A stretch of 64,000 nucleotides of DNA from Byssothecium circinans (taxonomy: Eukaryota; Ascomycota; Dothideomycetes; Pleosporales; Massarinaceae): positions 659,213-723,212 of the forward strand of contig ML976995.1 of the NCBI GenBank assembly GCA_010015675.1, in the 5' to 3' direction. Positions 11,481 through 23,455 of the stretch are shown one piece after another. The position numbers and the translations under genes are program-made. Position 1 is the stretch's first letter. Each line of letters starts with the position of its first letter. Under the pieces are notes generated by a model that was given only the letters and a program-made list of their open reading frames with translations, was not told the origin of the DNA and did not search any database.

Positions 11481-13038
11481 ATGGATTATTTTTCGATCCA
11501 GGAGACGGAGGCCTCCTCGCCGTCTACTTTCTCTTTGTCGCTCCCCGAAACGCCGGACACCATGAACACTCCGGACACGCAAAGATCCACTCTCTTCGAT
11601 GACGATGTTGCAGCTGATCCTCTCGACATTGCAGGCGTGAGCTCTTCATTCATTATGGTCGTAGGGGGTCTCGGCTACATTGGCTCGCACACTGTTTTCG
11701 AATTGCTGAAAGCAAATTACAATGTGCTTGTGGTCGATGATCTTAGTAACTCATACGAGAGTGTACTGCATCGGATAACAGCATTGGCAATGGAGCATTT
11801 CGCAACGCTGACCAAGCCAATGCCCGCCCTGCGGTTTCGGCAACTCGACTACCGGAGCCCAATGATGAAATCGATCTTGACCGAATACTCAACACACATG
11901 ACGACTAAGAGCACTGGGGCTGCACCCAGACTCTCCCGATTCGCAACCTTACAACGTACTGATTCGGGCATCGATATGTCAGAAGAAGAAGTTCCCCAGA
12001 CCTTCCTTGGACGACAATCGATGATTTCGGGAGTCATCCATTTTGCCGCGTACAAGTCGGTTGAAGAAAGTATCCGGATGCCGCTGAAGTACTACAGCAA
12101 CAATGTGTGCGGTCTGGTGGATTTTCTCAGCCTGCTTGAGGAGTTCGGCATCAAGAACTTTGTGTTTTCGTCCTCGGCGACCGTCTACGGCGAAGGTGCG
12201 AATTGTGGTGTCCCGCTTCGCGAAGAGCTTTGCGTGCACCACCACGAAACTTTCAGCGATGGGGATGGACTCGAACGCCACGCTATTCCAGGCGTGATGG
12301 GACTGACCTCACCCTACGGTCGTTCGAAATTCATGTGCGAGAACATTCTTGCAGATATCGCGCGGTCAGACCCCTCATGGTCGATCACAGCCTTGCGGTA
12401 CTTCAACCCTGTAAGTTGATCCTCTACCCTAGAGTCGTCTCCGTGACTAATCTGGAATTTCAGGTCGGATGCCACGAATCTGGGCTCTTGGGCGAAGATC
12501 CTCGGCAAAAGCCAAGTAATCTGATTCCCGTTATTGCTACCGTCTTAACCGGTACGAAGCCTATCTTGGAGATTTTCGGAAGCGACTGGAATACCCCAGA
12601 TGGAACGGCGGTTCGGGATTTCATCCATGTTGTTGATCTTGCGAGAGGCCATATTGCTGCACTGGCAGCGTCTTCGGCAGGCCGTATCAAAGATGCATTC
12701 CGTGCTTACAACCTTGGTATGTTTGCTTCTTTCTTTGTTGAAACCATCTTATGGCTTTTCACCTCCTCGCAACGGTGTACTGACGAGTGATAGGAACCGG
12801 CCGCGGCCACACAGTCCGTGAAGTACACCAGAGTCTCGAAGAAACCTCATGCCGAAAGATTCCTGTAAGGGAAGTTGGTCGACGGGCAGGTGACGTGGGC
12901 TTCTGTGTGGCAGAGGTCCGGAGAGCGGAGACGGAACTTGAGTGGAGGGCGGAGAAGACGTTGAAGGACTGCTCTGTCGATGTGTGGAACTTCACAAAAG
13001 ACCGTTGCCCGCCAGTGCCAGATTTGATTGAGTGCTGA
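11481..13038 (+). CDS. uge3: UDP-glucose/UDP-GalNAc 4-epimerase, Uge3-like
   Basis: Three exons (11481-12410, 12464-12716, 12794-13038) give about 475 aa. The NAD-binding Rossmann motif GGLGYIGSHT lies after a roughly 55-residue N-terminal extension. The catalytic Tyr-x3-Lys is in SPYGRSK, and conserved blocks include HFAAYKSV, FSSSATVYG, LRYFNP and GTGRGHTV. The enzyme interconverts UDP-Glc/UDP-Gal and, in the Uge3 type, UDP-GlcNAc/UDP-GalNAc, giving both sugars of GAG in the cytosol. The protein is about 100 residues longer than ordinary UDP-galactose epimerases because of the N-terminal extension and an insert of about 45 residues (around residues 135-180) containing RFATLQRTDSGIDMSEEE. 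Cluster position supports uge3 over the housekeeping epimerase, but substrate choice cannot be read from the sequence. Confidence 0.88.
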
Positions 13039-13754
13039 AGTTCCGAGTATAAACGCATTCTGTTGGCCTAGATCGATCCTAGATGTTGGCAGCATGGCGT
13101 TCGGCGTTCCCTGTCCTTCTCTTCTTGTAATTCTCGCATATTCGGGAGTAGCATAGATGTTTGCTCTTCAGTGCCATATCATACATAACGGCATATCCTT
13201 TGTTCACTGTCGAGTGATTGTTTCCTGAGACAGAATGGGCTATCTTGAAGTTGAGTACCGTCGCCGCCTGGAGGAACAGAAAGTGATTGGATGGACAGAA
13301 CGGGATGTCGGTCTGGGCTCATGATTATGGATCTCGATTGGGCTTCGCTGCCAAGAACAGCGGCAACACCACCTGGCACCGGGCGACCCCGCTTATCGCC
13401 CCGTGGTACGCAGTGTCGAACATGCTCGGTGCATCAATGAATCGCTGACGTGCGAGACCGGCACGCCCGACAGGTCGCACAGAGTGCAACAAAGGAAAAC
13501 GTTGGGCACCTCAGAACCAAGCAAGGAGGCGAACCAGCGATGCTTGCGGACAAGGTTTTCGTCTTGGGGGTGACGCGAGACGCCATTAGGTCTAGATTCG
13601 TAATCCAGCTCACGTGATGCGCTGGTCCGCACATCAATGATGCACCTTCCCCATGCTTCCTTGGATAGGATGGACGACAACCCTCCAAAACCTCCAATTC
13701 CATGCGGTAGAGTGAAGCTCACCGATTGCGGACTGCTCCGGACGCGCCCACACC
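13039..13754. other. Intergenic, uge3 to Zn2Cys6 gene
   Basis: About 0.7 kb with short overlapping ORFs on the minus strand only. Nothing is recognisable; it presumably holds the promoter of the next gene. Confidence 0.55.
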
Positions 13755-15836
13755 ATGGCCTCGCAGGCGCATCGCATGTCGAATATGATCCCCGTCTCAG
13801 CCGTAGATGCCTCTTTCTGGAGTCCGGACTCATCAGATTCATCGCCTTTGACGCTGCATCTCTCGCCCACCGCCAGCATCACGACACAGGAGAGCATGCA
13901 GAATTCCACGCCGCCGGCCCAGACGCCAAACTCCGACGGCGGGGGGAGCGCTTTCAACGGCCAGCCCGCTCAGAATGACCAAAACGGCCAGCACCCCGCC
14001 CAGGCTAGGACATCGGTAGCGGTCGCTTGCGTGCCGTGCCGAAGTCGGCATCTGAAATGCGGTGGAGGCGTGCGATGTTCAAGATGTAAGACGGATGGTG
14101 TCGAATGTACCTACATCAAGTCACGGCGCGGCTGGAAAGGGAAGAGAAAGAAGCCTGGAGAACAGGGCGCAGCCAGCCTTCCATCCCCACCAGGTATGTG
14201 GACACCTTCCACCGCCGATGGATCTAATATGAGCAGGCCAAGATGGTAATACCAACTACCAAGCCGCGCTGGCAAATAGAAACGTGTCTTTTAGTAGCGG
14301 TCAATCCCTATCGCCCGAATTCGTGCAGGAAATTGAGCTCACATCTCCCAATGGCATGGGTATGGTATCAGCCGGTACCCAGCTCAACCTGAATGGATCC
14401 GAAAGAGTGCAATTGAATGAATTCGGACACATCGGCCCTCCAACAGCCACGCAAGCTTTCTTCCATTACTTCTACAATGCTCATCCGTTCTGTCTGCCTC
14501 AGCTTCAGCTATTAGCACTTTTCAAGGCGAGAGGAGCGCCCCTACTCGAGTATGCCGTCCAGTATATCGGATCATGTTTCCTTAAGGAGATTCCCACAGA
14601 CATCTACAAGGAAGCCTTGGACCGGACCATCGATACAGGCAGCTTCATCCGGGATGGTTTTGCTGTGCAGGCTCTCATGCTCTTCTCCATCGGTCTCCAC
14701 GCAAATAACGAAGTCCCCAGAGCCGCTCAAATATTCGCCATGGCGCAAAACCTGACCCTTGAGCTGGGCCTACACCGCGTGGATTTCGCTATCATGAACG
14801 GAAACAACGACCCAATCCTCGAAGAATCCTGGAGACGGACATGGTGGTCGATGTACTGTGTCAATGGCATGATGACAGCTGTCAACCCAGGGGTACAATT
14901 CCGGCTGAAGGATGTTGTTCTCGAAGTCCCTCTACCATGCGAGAACGATCAATACTTCTCAGGGAAAATCCCGTACCCAGCGACTATCCAAGACTACGAC
15001 GAGCAAGCCTTCGCTCCTGAGCCAATAGCCTTCTCGTCCTTCACCTACCTCATAGACGCGATCCGCATCCTGGGCAAAGTCTTCGAGTGCTCACGCCTGG
15101 ACGCACAATTCGAATACCACGCCGTCGACGTCGTAGACAGTTATCTTGTGAACTGGCGTCTGCACCTTCCACCACACAAACTCGAAATCGTCAACAACGA
15201 CGGCATAATCGACGAAGTACTTTTCCAAGCCCACATGGTGAACGGCGGCAGCACAATCATGCTCCACCGACCGCGAAGCAATCTAGGTTTCGGCAGAGTC
15301 GAAAACGTGAATATCTGCGTCCAACCAGGCCAGGTACTTCTCCCGACCCAAACGAGAGAGATACACACCGCCAAATGCCTCGCCTCGGCCGAGAATATCT
15401 CTTCCCTGATCAAATTACCCGGAAAACTCACAAAACACACGCCGTTCTTCACATGCGTGGTAGTCATGGCCTCAGTCGTCCATCTCTCGTACTGGTCTTT
15501 CCTCGTCCCCGACGGCCAGGACGACATCATCAAGCAATCCATCCGTCTCGATGTCGGCACCCTGCAACAGTACTCCAATACATGGGGTATCGCCAGTGTC
15601 GTCCTCGGCCAGGTCCGCGGTGTAGCGCATACACTCTTCAACAGTAAAAAGGCCATGAATATCCACCTGTGGCATAACATCGCCCACAACGATGTCATTC
15701 GAGAGGTCATCAGTGACGGCTCCATGGAGCCCTTGCAGAACTATCAGCAATTACTAGCGCCGTAAGTAGAAAAGCTCGTCGCAAAGCCGGAGAGACGGGC
15801 AATGCTAACTGTGGATTTAGTATGATGAAATCGTAG
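13755..15836 (+). CDS. Zn2Cys6 transcription factor with fungal-specific TF domain
   Basis: Exons 13755-14193, 14237-15761 and a four-codon last exon 15821-15836 encode about 659 aa. The DNA-binding Zn2Cys6 cluster (C-x2-C-x6-C-x5-C-x2-C-x6-C, CVPCRSRHLKC onward, about residues 95-121) is followed by a basic linker (RRGWKGKRKK). The large C-terminal part matches the fungal-specific transcription factor (middle homology) domain, with ARGAPLLEYAVQYIGSCF, AQNLTLELGLHR and EESWRRTWWSMY. It is a nuclear regulator with unknown targets. It lies 0.7 kb downstream of uge3 in the same direction, so it could control the GAG genes; in Aspergillus the known GAG regulators are StuA, MedA and SomA, not a Zn2Cys6 protein. 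The N-terminal 90 residues are low-complexity Ser/Gln/Asn. Confidence 0.86.
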
Positions 15837-16988
15837 AACTGTACCTTCTTTCCGCATGTTGAAGCTATCGTAATACCCACCCCCACACACACATATACCC
15901 TCACTATCGCCCTGCTCTCCTCGAATATACAGAATCGCCATCCTCTTCTCCCCTTCGCTATTCGTCCTCTTCAATGTATCAATACCCCGATTTTCAACAT
16001 ACATGAAGCTGCCAAATTATGGCATTATCTTTCTACTCTTTTCTCTCCCTTTCCCTTCCGTTCTTAGTTAGCGGCGCCGTTTTCCCTTGCACACTTTCAC
16101 TTTTGTTATACCTAGGTATACCGACCGTCACAGGGATTCGGGAATTTAATCGGACCTATTTAATCAAGATGAAGATTACGTATCACTCTTTCCCATTCCA
16201 TTCCCATTCACATTCACATTCCCATTTCCAACAAGAACGAGAACGAGAACGAAACGAAGCGAAACAAAACGATAATAAAGCGGTGTTGATAAAGTAATGT
16301 AGAGTTGGTTAAATGACCTTGAAAAAGAATCAATGATGGATAGTTGTTGCTTTCTGCGCGTCTTTTGATCGCTCGGTCTTTCAGGGGCCTTTAATATATC
16401 TATTTGTCTGTCTGTCATGTGCTGACGCTGACTGTACTGTGTTCGGGCGTGATGAGGGCTTTCCAGTCTGGCGCTGAAATTCAAGGATGCGTCTTGTTGG
16501 TGCCCTATCATCATTCTTGTCATGCCATGGTCGTAGTTGCCCCACGCCCCGTTCCGCCCGTCAGTGTCAGAGGCGGGGCAGGGCAACAAGACAAGCGAGT
16601 GACGTCAAACGCGAATGCGGGGAGACGCCGAAGAAAAGTTTTTCGCATCTTCTCAACAGTGCAAAATCAGAGACATCACAAGTCAACAGTTCAAAAGTTT
16701 CTAAGAGGAGCACATAAACAGAGTGCCCATATCATCCGTCTAAGCGTAGGCTATCGGGCACGCCAGCTAGTCCAGCGCCCCATTATCGGAAATACTGAAG
16801 AAAAGCACCGCCCGCCCATCCGTCGACCGTCATCCATCATCTAAGCCCATGCCATCCATTTTGCGCTAGACTGTCGTAATGCCGCTCATTGCGCTGTCCC
16901 ACATTGACAGAGCCCGTTGTTCCATGCCGCATATTCCATCAATTCTCACAGCGCGTGTAGAACTGGATCTGGCTCGGGTGTTCATTAT
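15837..16988. other. Intergenic between convergent genes
   Basis: About 1.15 kb between the 3' ends of the Zn2Cys6 gene and the Ran gene. It contains simple CATTCC/CATTCA repeats at about 16190-16232 followed by GAACGA repeats to about 16260. No gene is supported. Confidence 0.6.
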
Positions 16989-17910
16989 CTACAAGTCGGC
17001 ATCCTCCTCGTCGGGCAGCGGCATCTGGGCGGCGTCGGCCATCTCCTTCTGGTATTGCTCGAGCACGGCCTGGTCGACCTGGACCTCCGGAGGAGCCAGA
17101 GCGGGCGCGGCGACGAATTCCTGTTTGTGTGGTTAGTATGTGGCGCGAAATGTGGCAAATGTATTGTTGGAGTCATCGTACCAAAGTAGCGTTACCAACG
17201 AGTTTCCGGGCGAGCCAGAGGAAGGGCTTCTCGAAGTTGTAGTTTGACTTGGCAGAGATGTCGTAGTACTGGAGATTCTTCTTTCGGTGGAAGGTGATCG
17301 CCTTGGCCTTCACCTTGCGCTCCTTGACGTCGACCTTGTTGCCGGTGAGTACGATGGGGATGTTCTCGCAGACACGCACGAGGTCACCTTGATTGAGTTA
17401 GTACCTGTTTCGTCGTTGGATCCGGGGTCTACATACGGTGCCAGTTGGGGACGTTCTTGTATGTGATACGCGAGGTGACGTCGAACATGATAATACCGCA
17501 TTGGCCGTTGATGTAGTATCCATCACGAAGACCGCCGAACTTCTCCTGGCCAGCGGTGTCCCAGACGTCGAACTGAATCTGACCGAGGTTCTACCCGTTT
17601 ATCAGTACGCGATGTCAGGTAGAGGAGTCGGGGAATGTACGGTTGTGAAGCCGAGAGGGTGAACCTCGACACCGAGCGTCGCAATGTACTTCTTCTCGAA
17701 TTCTCCCGTGAGATGGCGCTTCACGAAGGTGGTCTGGGGGAGGCTGTTAGCTAGGCTCTTGCGCAAGTATGACGCCGCTGCATCGGGAAGGACCTATTGC
17801 GGCAACACAGTGATGAGACGGCGAGGAAATCTCTGTCGTACCTTTCCAGTTCCACCATCGCCGACGAGCACCAGCTTGAAGGTGGGGGTGCCAGAGGCAG
17901 CTTCGGCCAT
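16989..17910 (-). CDS. gsp1: Ran GTPase (Gsp1/Ran)
   Basis: Five exons on the minus strand (17910-17842, 17733-17641, 17590-17437, 17387-17182, 17120-16989) give 217 aa, the normal Ran length. All signatures are present: P-loop GDGGTGKTT (split by intron 1), switch I region [10 protein letters not shown], switch [30 protein letters not shown] and the acidic C-terminus ending DEEDADL. Ran controls nuclear import and export and mitotic spindle assembly through its nuclear GTP-bound gradient. This is a slow-evolving housekeeping gene and anchors the exon model very securely. Start chosen at MAEAASG, directly before the [10 protein letters not shown] strand. Confidence 0.97.
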
Positions 17911-18417
17911 GGTTGTGTTGTGTTTTGGTGGGGCGATAGGTGATGTTGTGATTGCGCAAAACCTGGATATTGTCAGCGCCTCGTCGAAAAGCGCAATGAC
18001 TGGGCTGGATATAGCGCAGCAGGATTGCGGGCGTACCTTTGAGGTTGTGGTGGAGCTGGCAGTCAAAGAGGGGCAGGAGGATTGCGAGGGTCGTGGGGTA
18101 GAGAGAGGAATGCTTTTATTATGCCAGCGGTGAGTTGGCGGCCCGAAAATATGACTAACCGCTTTGGGCTTTGTAGGCAGCAGCAGGCTTCAGTGAAGGC
18201 AGGAAGAGTGGAAGGCTCCGATATGACCGCGCCTGACAACAACAAAGCGGTTTGTATGTAAAATTTGTCGGAATCATTGTACTATTTAGTCGCTATGGAC
18301 TGTTTGCGCCGGGATATCATGCTCATTCACCCAAACTCCGCCCATGTAAATGCCGCAGCAAGCTTTTCCTTTCCTTGTCACAGCTCAGCCGTACTGGCGA
18401 GAAAGCATGTTCAAACT
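17911..18417. other. Ran promoter region / nas2 3' flank
   Basis: About 0.5 kb. It is the upstream region of the Ran gene and follows the 3' end of the nas2 gene (same strand). No other feature is seen. Confidence 0.5.
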
Positions 18418-19317
18418 TCAAAGAGGCAGCAGATGGCAGCCCAGCATCCCTCTGCCACCCCAATTTCGTCGCGGCGTCAACAGTGTCTCGACGATTTCGG
18501 ACGGCCCGCCCGACGCACTGGGCCGCAATGCCCCGATGGTGATGGGGAGCTGTGCCTGTTAGCATCGACCACGCACTGACGGAGTATGACGTGCAGCGGA
18601 GCCTCGCGAATCTTCGCTGCAGGCTCGACGAGTCATGCAGATGAAAACACTCACTCCTTCATTCTGTGATACCACCTGGGTGAGTCGCGCCAGCTTGTCA
18701 TGATTTGTCCAATCCACCCAGCCAAATTTTGTTATCGTGTCGCCCACGCGCAATCCTGCTGAAGCAGCCGGACTGCCTTCTGCAACGCTGTTGACCTTCG
18801 CAAATGGCGCTTCAAGGGCGGCAGGACCCGAGCTGCTCGCCGCCATGAGAGGGTTTGCCGAAGCGGCGGCGCTGTCCTCCTGCATTCGCGCGTGGTGCTC
18901 ATGGAGGCCCTTCTCGATGCGCGTCATGAGGTCCTTGTAGTCATTCTTCAGCCGGATGATGCGCGACCGCGTTGTCCGTACTGTCATCTGGGTCAGAGGG
19001 GCTTCAAGCGTGTGGTAAGCGGCGTACTTTGGGCGACATCGATGTCTGCGCGCGGGAAGCCGTCGAAGGTGGTCAGGCCAGTGTTCATATTGACGCCATG
19101 CTGCCCATGCGTCAGAGAAGAAGCCACAAGAAACATAGTAGATGCATACAGAGTCGAGGACCTGACCCAGAGCTTTGAGCTCCATCTCCAGCCTGTCTTT
19201 CTCTGCGATGAGCTCCTGCAGCGACAGCTGGTCTTTGGACACGCCATTCGAGTAGCCGGAAGACGTAGGGCCTGAGCCGACCGTCGGTGCGTGCAGGTCA
19301 TCCATGCGTAGTCCCAT
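18418..19317 (-). CDS. nas2: 26S proteasome assembly chaperone Nas2/PSMD9-like (PDZ)
   Basis: Four exons (19317-19150, 19100-19028, 18980-18655, 18549-18418) encode about 232 aa. The N-terminal Nas2 region has a coiled coil (LQELIAEKDRLEMELKALG) and the hallmark block FPRADIDVAQIRTTR, which is created by the splice at 19028/18980. A PDZ domain follows (FAKVNSVAEGSPAASAGLRVGD) and the C-terminus has the family ending TPRRNWGGRGMLGCHLLPL. Nas2/p27 binds the Rpt5 ATPase tail during assembly of the proteasome base. The gene is divergent from the Rho-GEF gene and in tandem with Ran. Length and order agree with the family. Confidence 0.94.
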
Positions 19318-20028
19318 ATATGTACGCTGGAGAGAAAATTATTATAAGAAGTGAATCTCTCTGGAGCTGCGAAGTGTGGGGTGGAGGGGAAGTAGCCTGG
19401 TGCTTCAACACTTGAGGTTCACCAATCACGTCAGCCCGGCCGTGCACCATCCATCCGAACATCTTCATCTCTGATCCCTTCACGGTCATGATGATCATCA
19501 TATAGACGCTCGCACAAAAAGGCTTCGTCACCCGCACACTTTCCGCGGACACGAGCAGTGATGACGTCTCAGCTGTAGCACTAAAGGAGCCAGCAATGCC
19601 AACATGTGCACAGAACGCGTTCGGCAATCGCGACCTCAAAGGCGACATCTGGACTGCCCTTCCCAACATGATATCACGCTCCAAAGCCAAGCCAAAGCGT
19701 GTCCCACGCGTTCTCTTCTCTCTCCGCTTTGTTGATCTCCAATTCAAGTTGTGCCTTGCGCCTGCGACCGCGCGACGGCCCTTGCCTTCAGCTTCATTCT
19801 CCTTCCTAGCCTCTAGTCTACTTTCTTTCCTACTGTACCTTTCCCACGCGTCTCAAGTGCTGTCCATGTCGATGGCGTCTCCGAGGCTCCTTCAGCCTAC
19901 CCGCCTCGTCTCTCCTTCAGCCATCGCCTGTGGCAGCAGACCAATATTTATCTCTCATGCCGTCATACGCCCGCCCATACTCCATAGCCGTCCTATGCCG
20001 TAGAGCCTGAGACCCTGGCAACTCCGAC
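19318..20028. promoter_or_regulatory. Divergent promoter region, nas2 / Rho-GEF
   Basis: About 0.7 kb between two head-to-head genes. Short ORFs here look like chance. The part near 19.85-20.0 kb is pyrimidine-rich, as in many fungal 5' leaders. Confidence 0.5.
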
Positions 20029-23000
20029 ATGGCCTACGTGCTCTCCCTCCGGCCACAGAGCCCGCTCAAGCGCTCCTTTAGCGACAATCCCTATCTCCAG
20101 TCATGCTCCCCTCTTAAAGACGTCACGGTGGGCACACGACGCGACATTACTGCCCGCAATGTATCGGCGTATTCGCTCTGCTCGTCTGAATCCATCAGGC
20201 CCAGCAATTGGCTTTGCAGCACCGAAAACACACCCTCCTCGCTTAACTCCCACTCCCAATTGAACCTTGTGCCCGAGCATGAGTCGCCCATCATCCATGT
20301 CCCCAGAAAACGAAGCTGTGGTCTCAATCGGCCGCCGCCTTCCTTTTCTTGCGTCACGTTGCCGTCTGAACCATATTCAAAAAGGACCGGGGGCACCAAA
20401 CCAACCCCAGAACCCTTGGAACATGAACCCAGCTCGCCGGAGCCTATGGTCGCTGACACCAATACCGACGATGAGCACGATAACAGCGAGTTCTTCGACC
20501 TCTACGATGCGATACATATCCCGTTGCCGGAGGTTCGCTGGTCCGACAACCCCATCAGCGAGTCCCACGAAGAGCACGAAAAACACGAAGAGCCCCCTGC
20601 CATCGTCATCAGTCCACAGCCATTCCGCCGGTGGATGAGTACCTTGAGGCGTCGTCACGTTCAGAAGCTCAAAAATACAGTGGCCGAAGCAGCTTTTCCG
20701 CCAGCTGGTGTGATCAAGGCCGAGTCATCTCTGCTGACACCTCTGGTTCCCATGTCCGAAACAGCACGCAGATTGTCTGGGTCGATATCGTCGTCCATGG
20801 GTTGTGTAACTGCAGTGAAGTCTGCTTCGATCACCATCGCGAGTGCGAGCATTGCCCCTCGATCCGACACAGGTGGAGCGCATGGAAAGTTCCGACTGGG
20901 AAACAGGAGCAGCCACTACTCCGAGGCTCGGAAATCGACTGAAAGCCATGGCGGGGGCTTGGGATCGATTATGGATGAAGGTGCCTGGTTGCGGTCTGTC
21001 TCGCGGCGTAAAGTCGTCGAAGAGCTCATCTCATCCGAAGAGAGCTACATTGGCGACTTGAAGGTCTTGATTAATGTACGCATCGGTTGCACCAACCATG
21101 TCCCAACAGCTGACTTCGTCGTAGGACTACTTCATGATCTTAACCGCAGTTCCTACATTGTCAGCTCAGATGCGAACATCCATCCAACAGAACATTTCTC
21201 AAATTCTGCAGCTGCATGAAGATCTACTCGACGAGCTCCAACATGCCGTTCCGCAAGCAGACTTCACCCAGAGTGCACAGCAAGAGACGTTCCCCGTCAC
21301 GAGAGCAAAGCATATACGATTCCACAGCGCAGACATGATGCCAGGGCGCTTCGCCGAACACAAGATTACGCGGAGGCTCAGGCATTCGCTAGATATCGGC
21401 AGATCTCCAGACCGTCGATCGCAAGGTCTTGTAATGGATACCAAGACCATTGGAGACATCGCGAAGATTTTCAACAAACACGTGAGTGTATTTCCCTGTT
21501 ACAATGGCTTGGCTGATAGCTTTGCAGATGAAGCGGTTCTTCACGTATGAAGAGTATGGTGCTCATTGGACAACCATGTCTCAAAATCTCACCTCCACAT
21601 GCCGAAATCTACACGGCTGGCAAGAATACGAGCGGGGAGTGGAGGCATTATCCAAGGTGGTGGCTTCAGAGAACAACCGGCAAACAAGTAGTCGCAAAGC
21701 TTTAAGTTTCTCGGATTTGCTCATCAAGGTATGCTCTCGGGTGCTTCCTCCAATCAAACCGCTGATTGATACGCAGCCAATTCAACGAGTGTGCAAATAC
21801 CCATTGCTGTTTGATGATTTGTGCCGCCACACGCCGGTGTACGATGACCCTGAAGCTCATGCCGAATTGGAGAAGGCGCTATTCCGGCTACAAGAGACGA
21901 TTCGTGAAGTCAACAAGGCGAAGGATGACCCAAAGACGCGACGGTTGATCGAGATCACATGGCAGCTGCAGGATCGATTGATGTTTCAGGAGCAGGTGTG
22001 ATACATCTCCCCTTCAATGATACCAGCGCTAACAATAGATGCAGTCAATCTCCCGAGCTCTCGTTTTCCGGCTACTTGGCCACGTTCTCCTTTGCGGCGT
22101 ACTTCACGTCGCATATCAGACGCCGGAGCGCCCCAAAGGTCAATATATGGTGTGCGTCCTGTACAAGTCTTGCCTCGTCCTTGCAACCGCTGGTCGATCC
22201 TTTACCCCGTACAACGTTGTTGCATCTATTGCACTCGCCAATGGAAGTACAGATGACCCTGACAATGGGCGCGGTAAGGTTCACTGCGTGCTTAGTGGGT
22301 TTTCGCTGACCAAGTCAAGGTCTTCAATGCCATACCGCACCGCATACCTGGAAGCTAGTCTTTGAAAACGGGCATCGTTTATATGAGGTCATCCTGAGCG
22401 CCTGCTCATCGCAAGAGGAAGAAGTCTGGAAAAAGCAACTCCGGCAGCGTATCGTATGCGAAACACATGATTTCGTTGACGGACAGTCGACTATGCAGGA
22501 CATGTTCTCATCCTTATCCCTGGATATTAGGTCAATTGGGCCCGTCTTTGGACACGCAGACAGCATGGTCCGACGCATGTCTGTTCACCGAGCTGCCACC
22601 CTAGGCTCGAAGCAGAATATGACCCAGATCATCATCAAGAACACGCAGGCGCAAAAGTCACCAGAGCCGCCACCTCCATTTGCGCCTCCGAACTTGGTCA
22701 TTCGGTCGCAATCGCACATGTCAGCGCACCATATTCCTACTCTAGCTCCCCGAAGAGCTGAGCGACTTCGACTAGAGGCCGCTTTGGAAGACGTTTGGAC
22801 AAAAGATCTCCTGCCATATCCTGGCTTTGGAAACCGAAGAATGGAAAATCAGATCCGTGCTTCGGCCAACTCTGTTATGCGGAAGCTCAGCATGGCCAGC
22901 ATTGCTAGCAACTTCTCTCGTCGCTCGCCCAGCTTTTCGAGCGTGAGCAATACCCGTTCAGAGGACTCATTCAGCAGCAAAGTGCACAAGATCTCTCAAG

Positions 23001-23455
23001 GCGATCTGCGCGCTCGTTCGGCAGTCGAGCGTCGTCCGGCCCCGGCAGTGGTCGATTTCCACAGTGCTCCCGCTGCTTTCCTCCCGACCGACTTTGAGCT
23101 ACAGGACGTGCGACCGTCTGGGCGGCGGCGGCGATTAGCCAATCGAGCAGTGGGTAGCGAACGAGGGGGCGAGAAGAGCACGCCGAATATCCCGAAGCGA
23201 ACGCGGCGGCTCTCTTCTCACATTATCAGTCTGCCTCGAATGGATACGGGCAGCCGGGTCGAGACCAGAGAAACTTCAGCAGCGTCTCAGTCAACAATCC
23301 TGGTACCCAACGAAAATACGAAAGAGAAGGCGAAGAGACAGGAGAACGAGAAGCAGAAGAGAAAGGATCGCAGCATGCGGAAGGACGAGACATCTCCTCC
23401 GGCTTCGAAGAAGTTTTCTAAGAGCCGGAGCAGAATCTTCAAGTTTTGGATATGA
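20029..23455 (+). CDS. Rho guanine nucleotide exchange factor (DH domain, PH-like region)
   Basis: Five exons (20029-21075, 21125-21481, 21528-21995, 22045-22273, 22320-23455) give about 1078 aa. The N-terminal 320 residues are disordered. The DH (Dbl) domain starts at KVVEELISSEESYIGDLK (about residue 330), continues DYFMILTAVP, and ends in IQRVCKYPLLFDDLCRHTP. It carries a long basic insertion (about residues 395-460). A PH-like region follows (SISRALVFRLLGHVLLCGVLHVAYQT, KLVFENGHRLYE). The C-terminal tail is basic (SKSRSRIFKFW at the end). Such proteins activate Rho/Cdc42-type GTPases at the cortex during polarised growth and septation. The intron at 21996 uses a weak donor (GTGTGA), but the joined frame is convincing. 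Confidence 0.9.
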
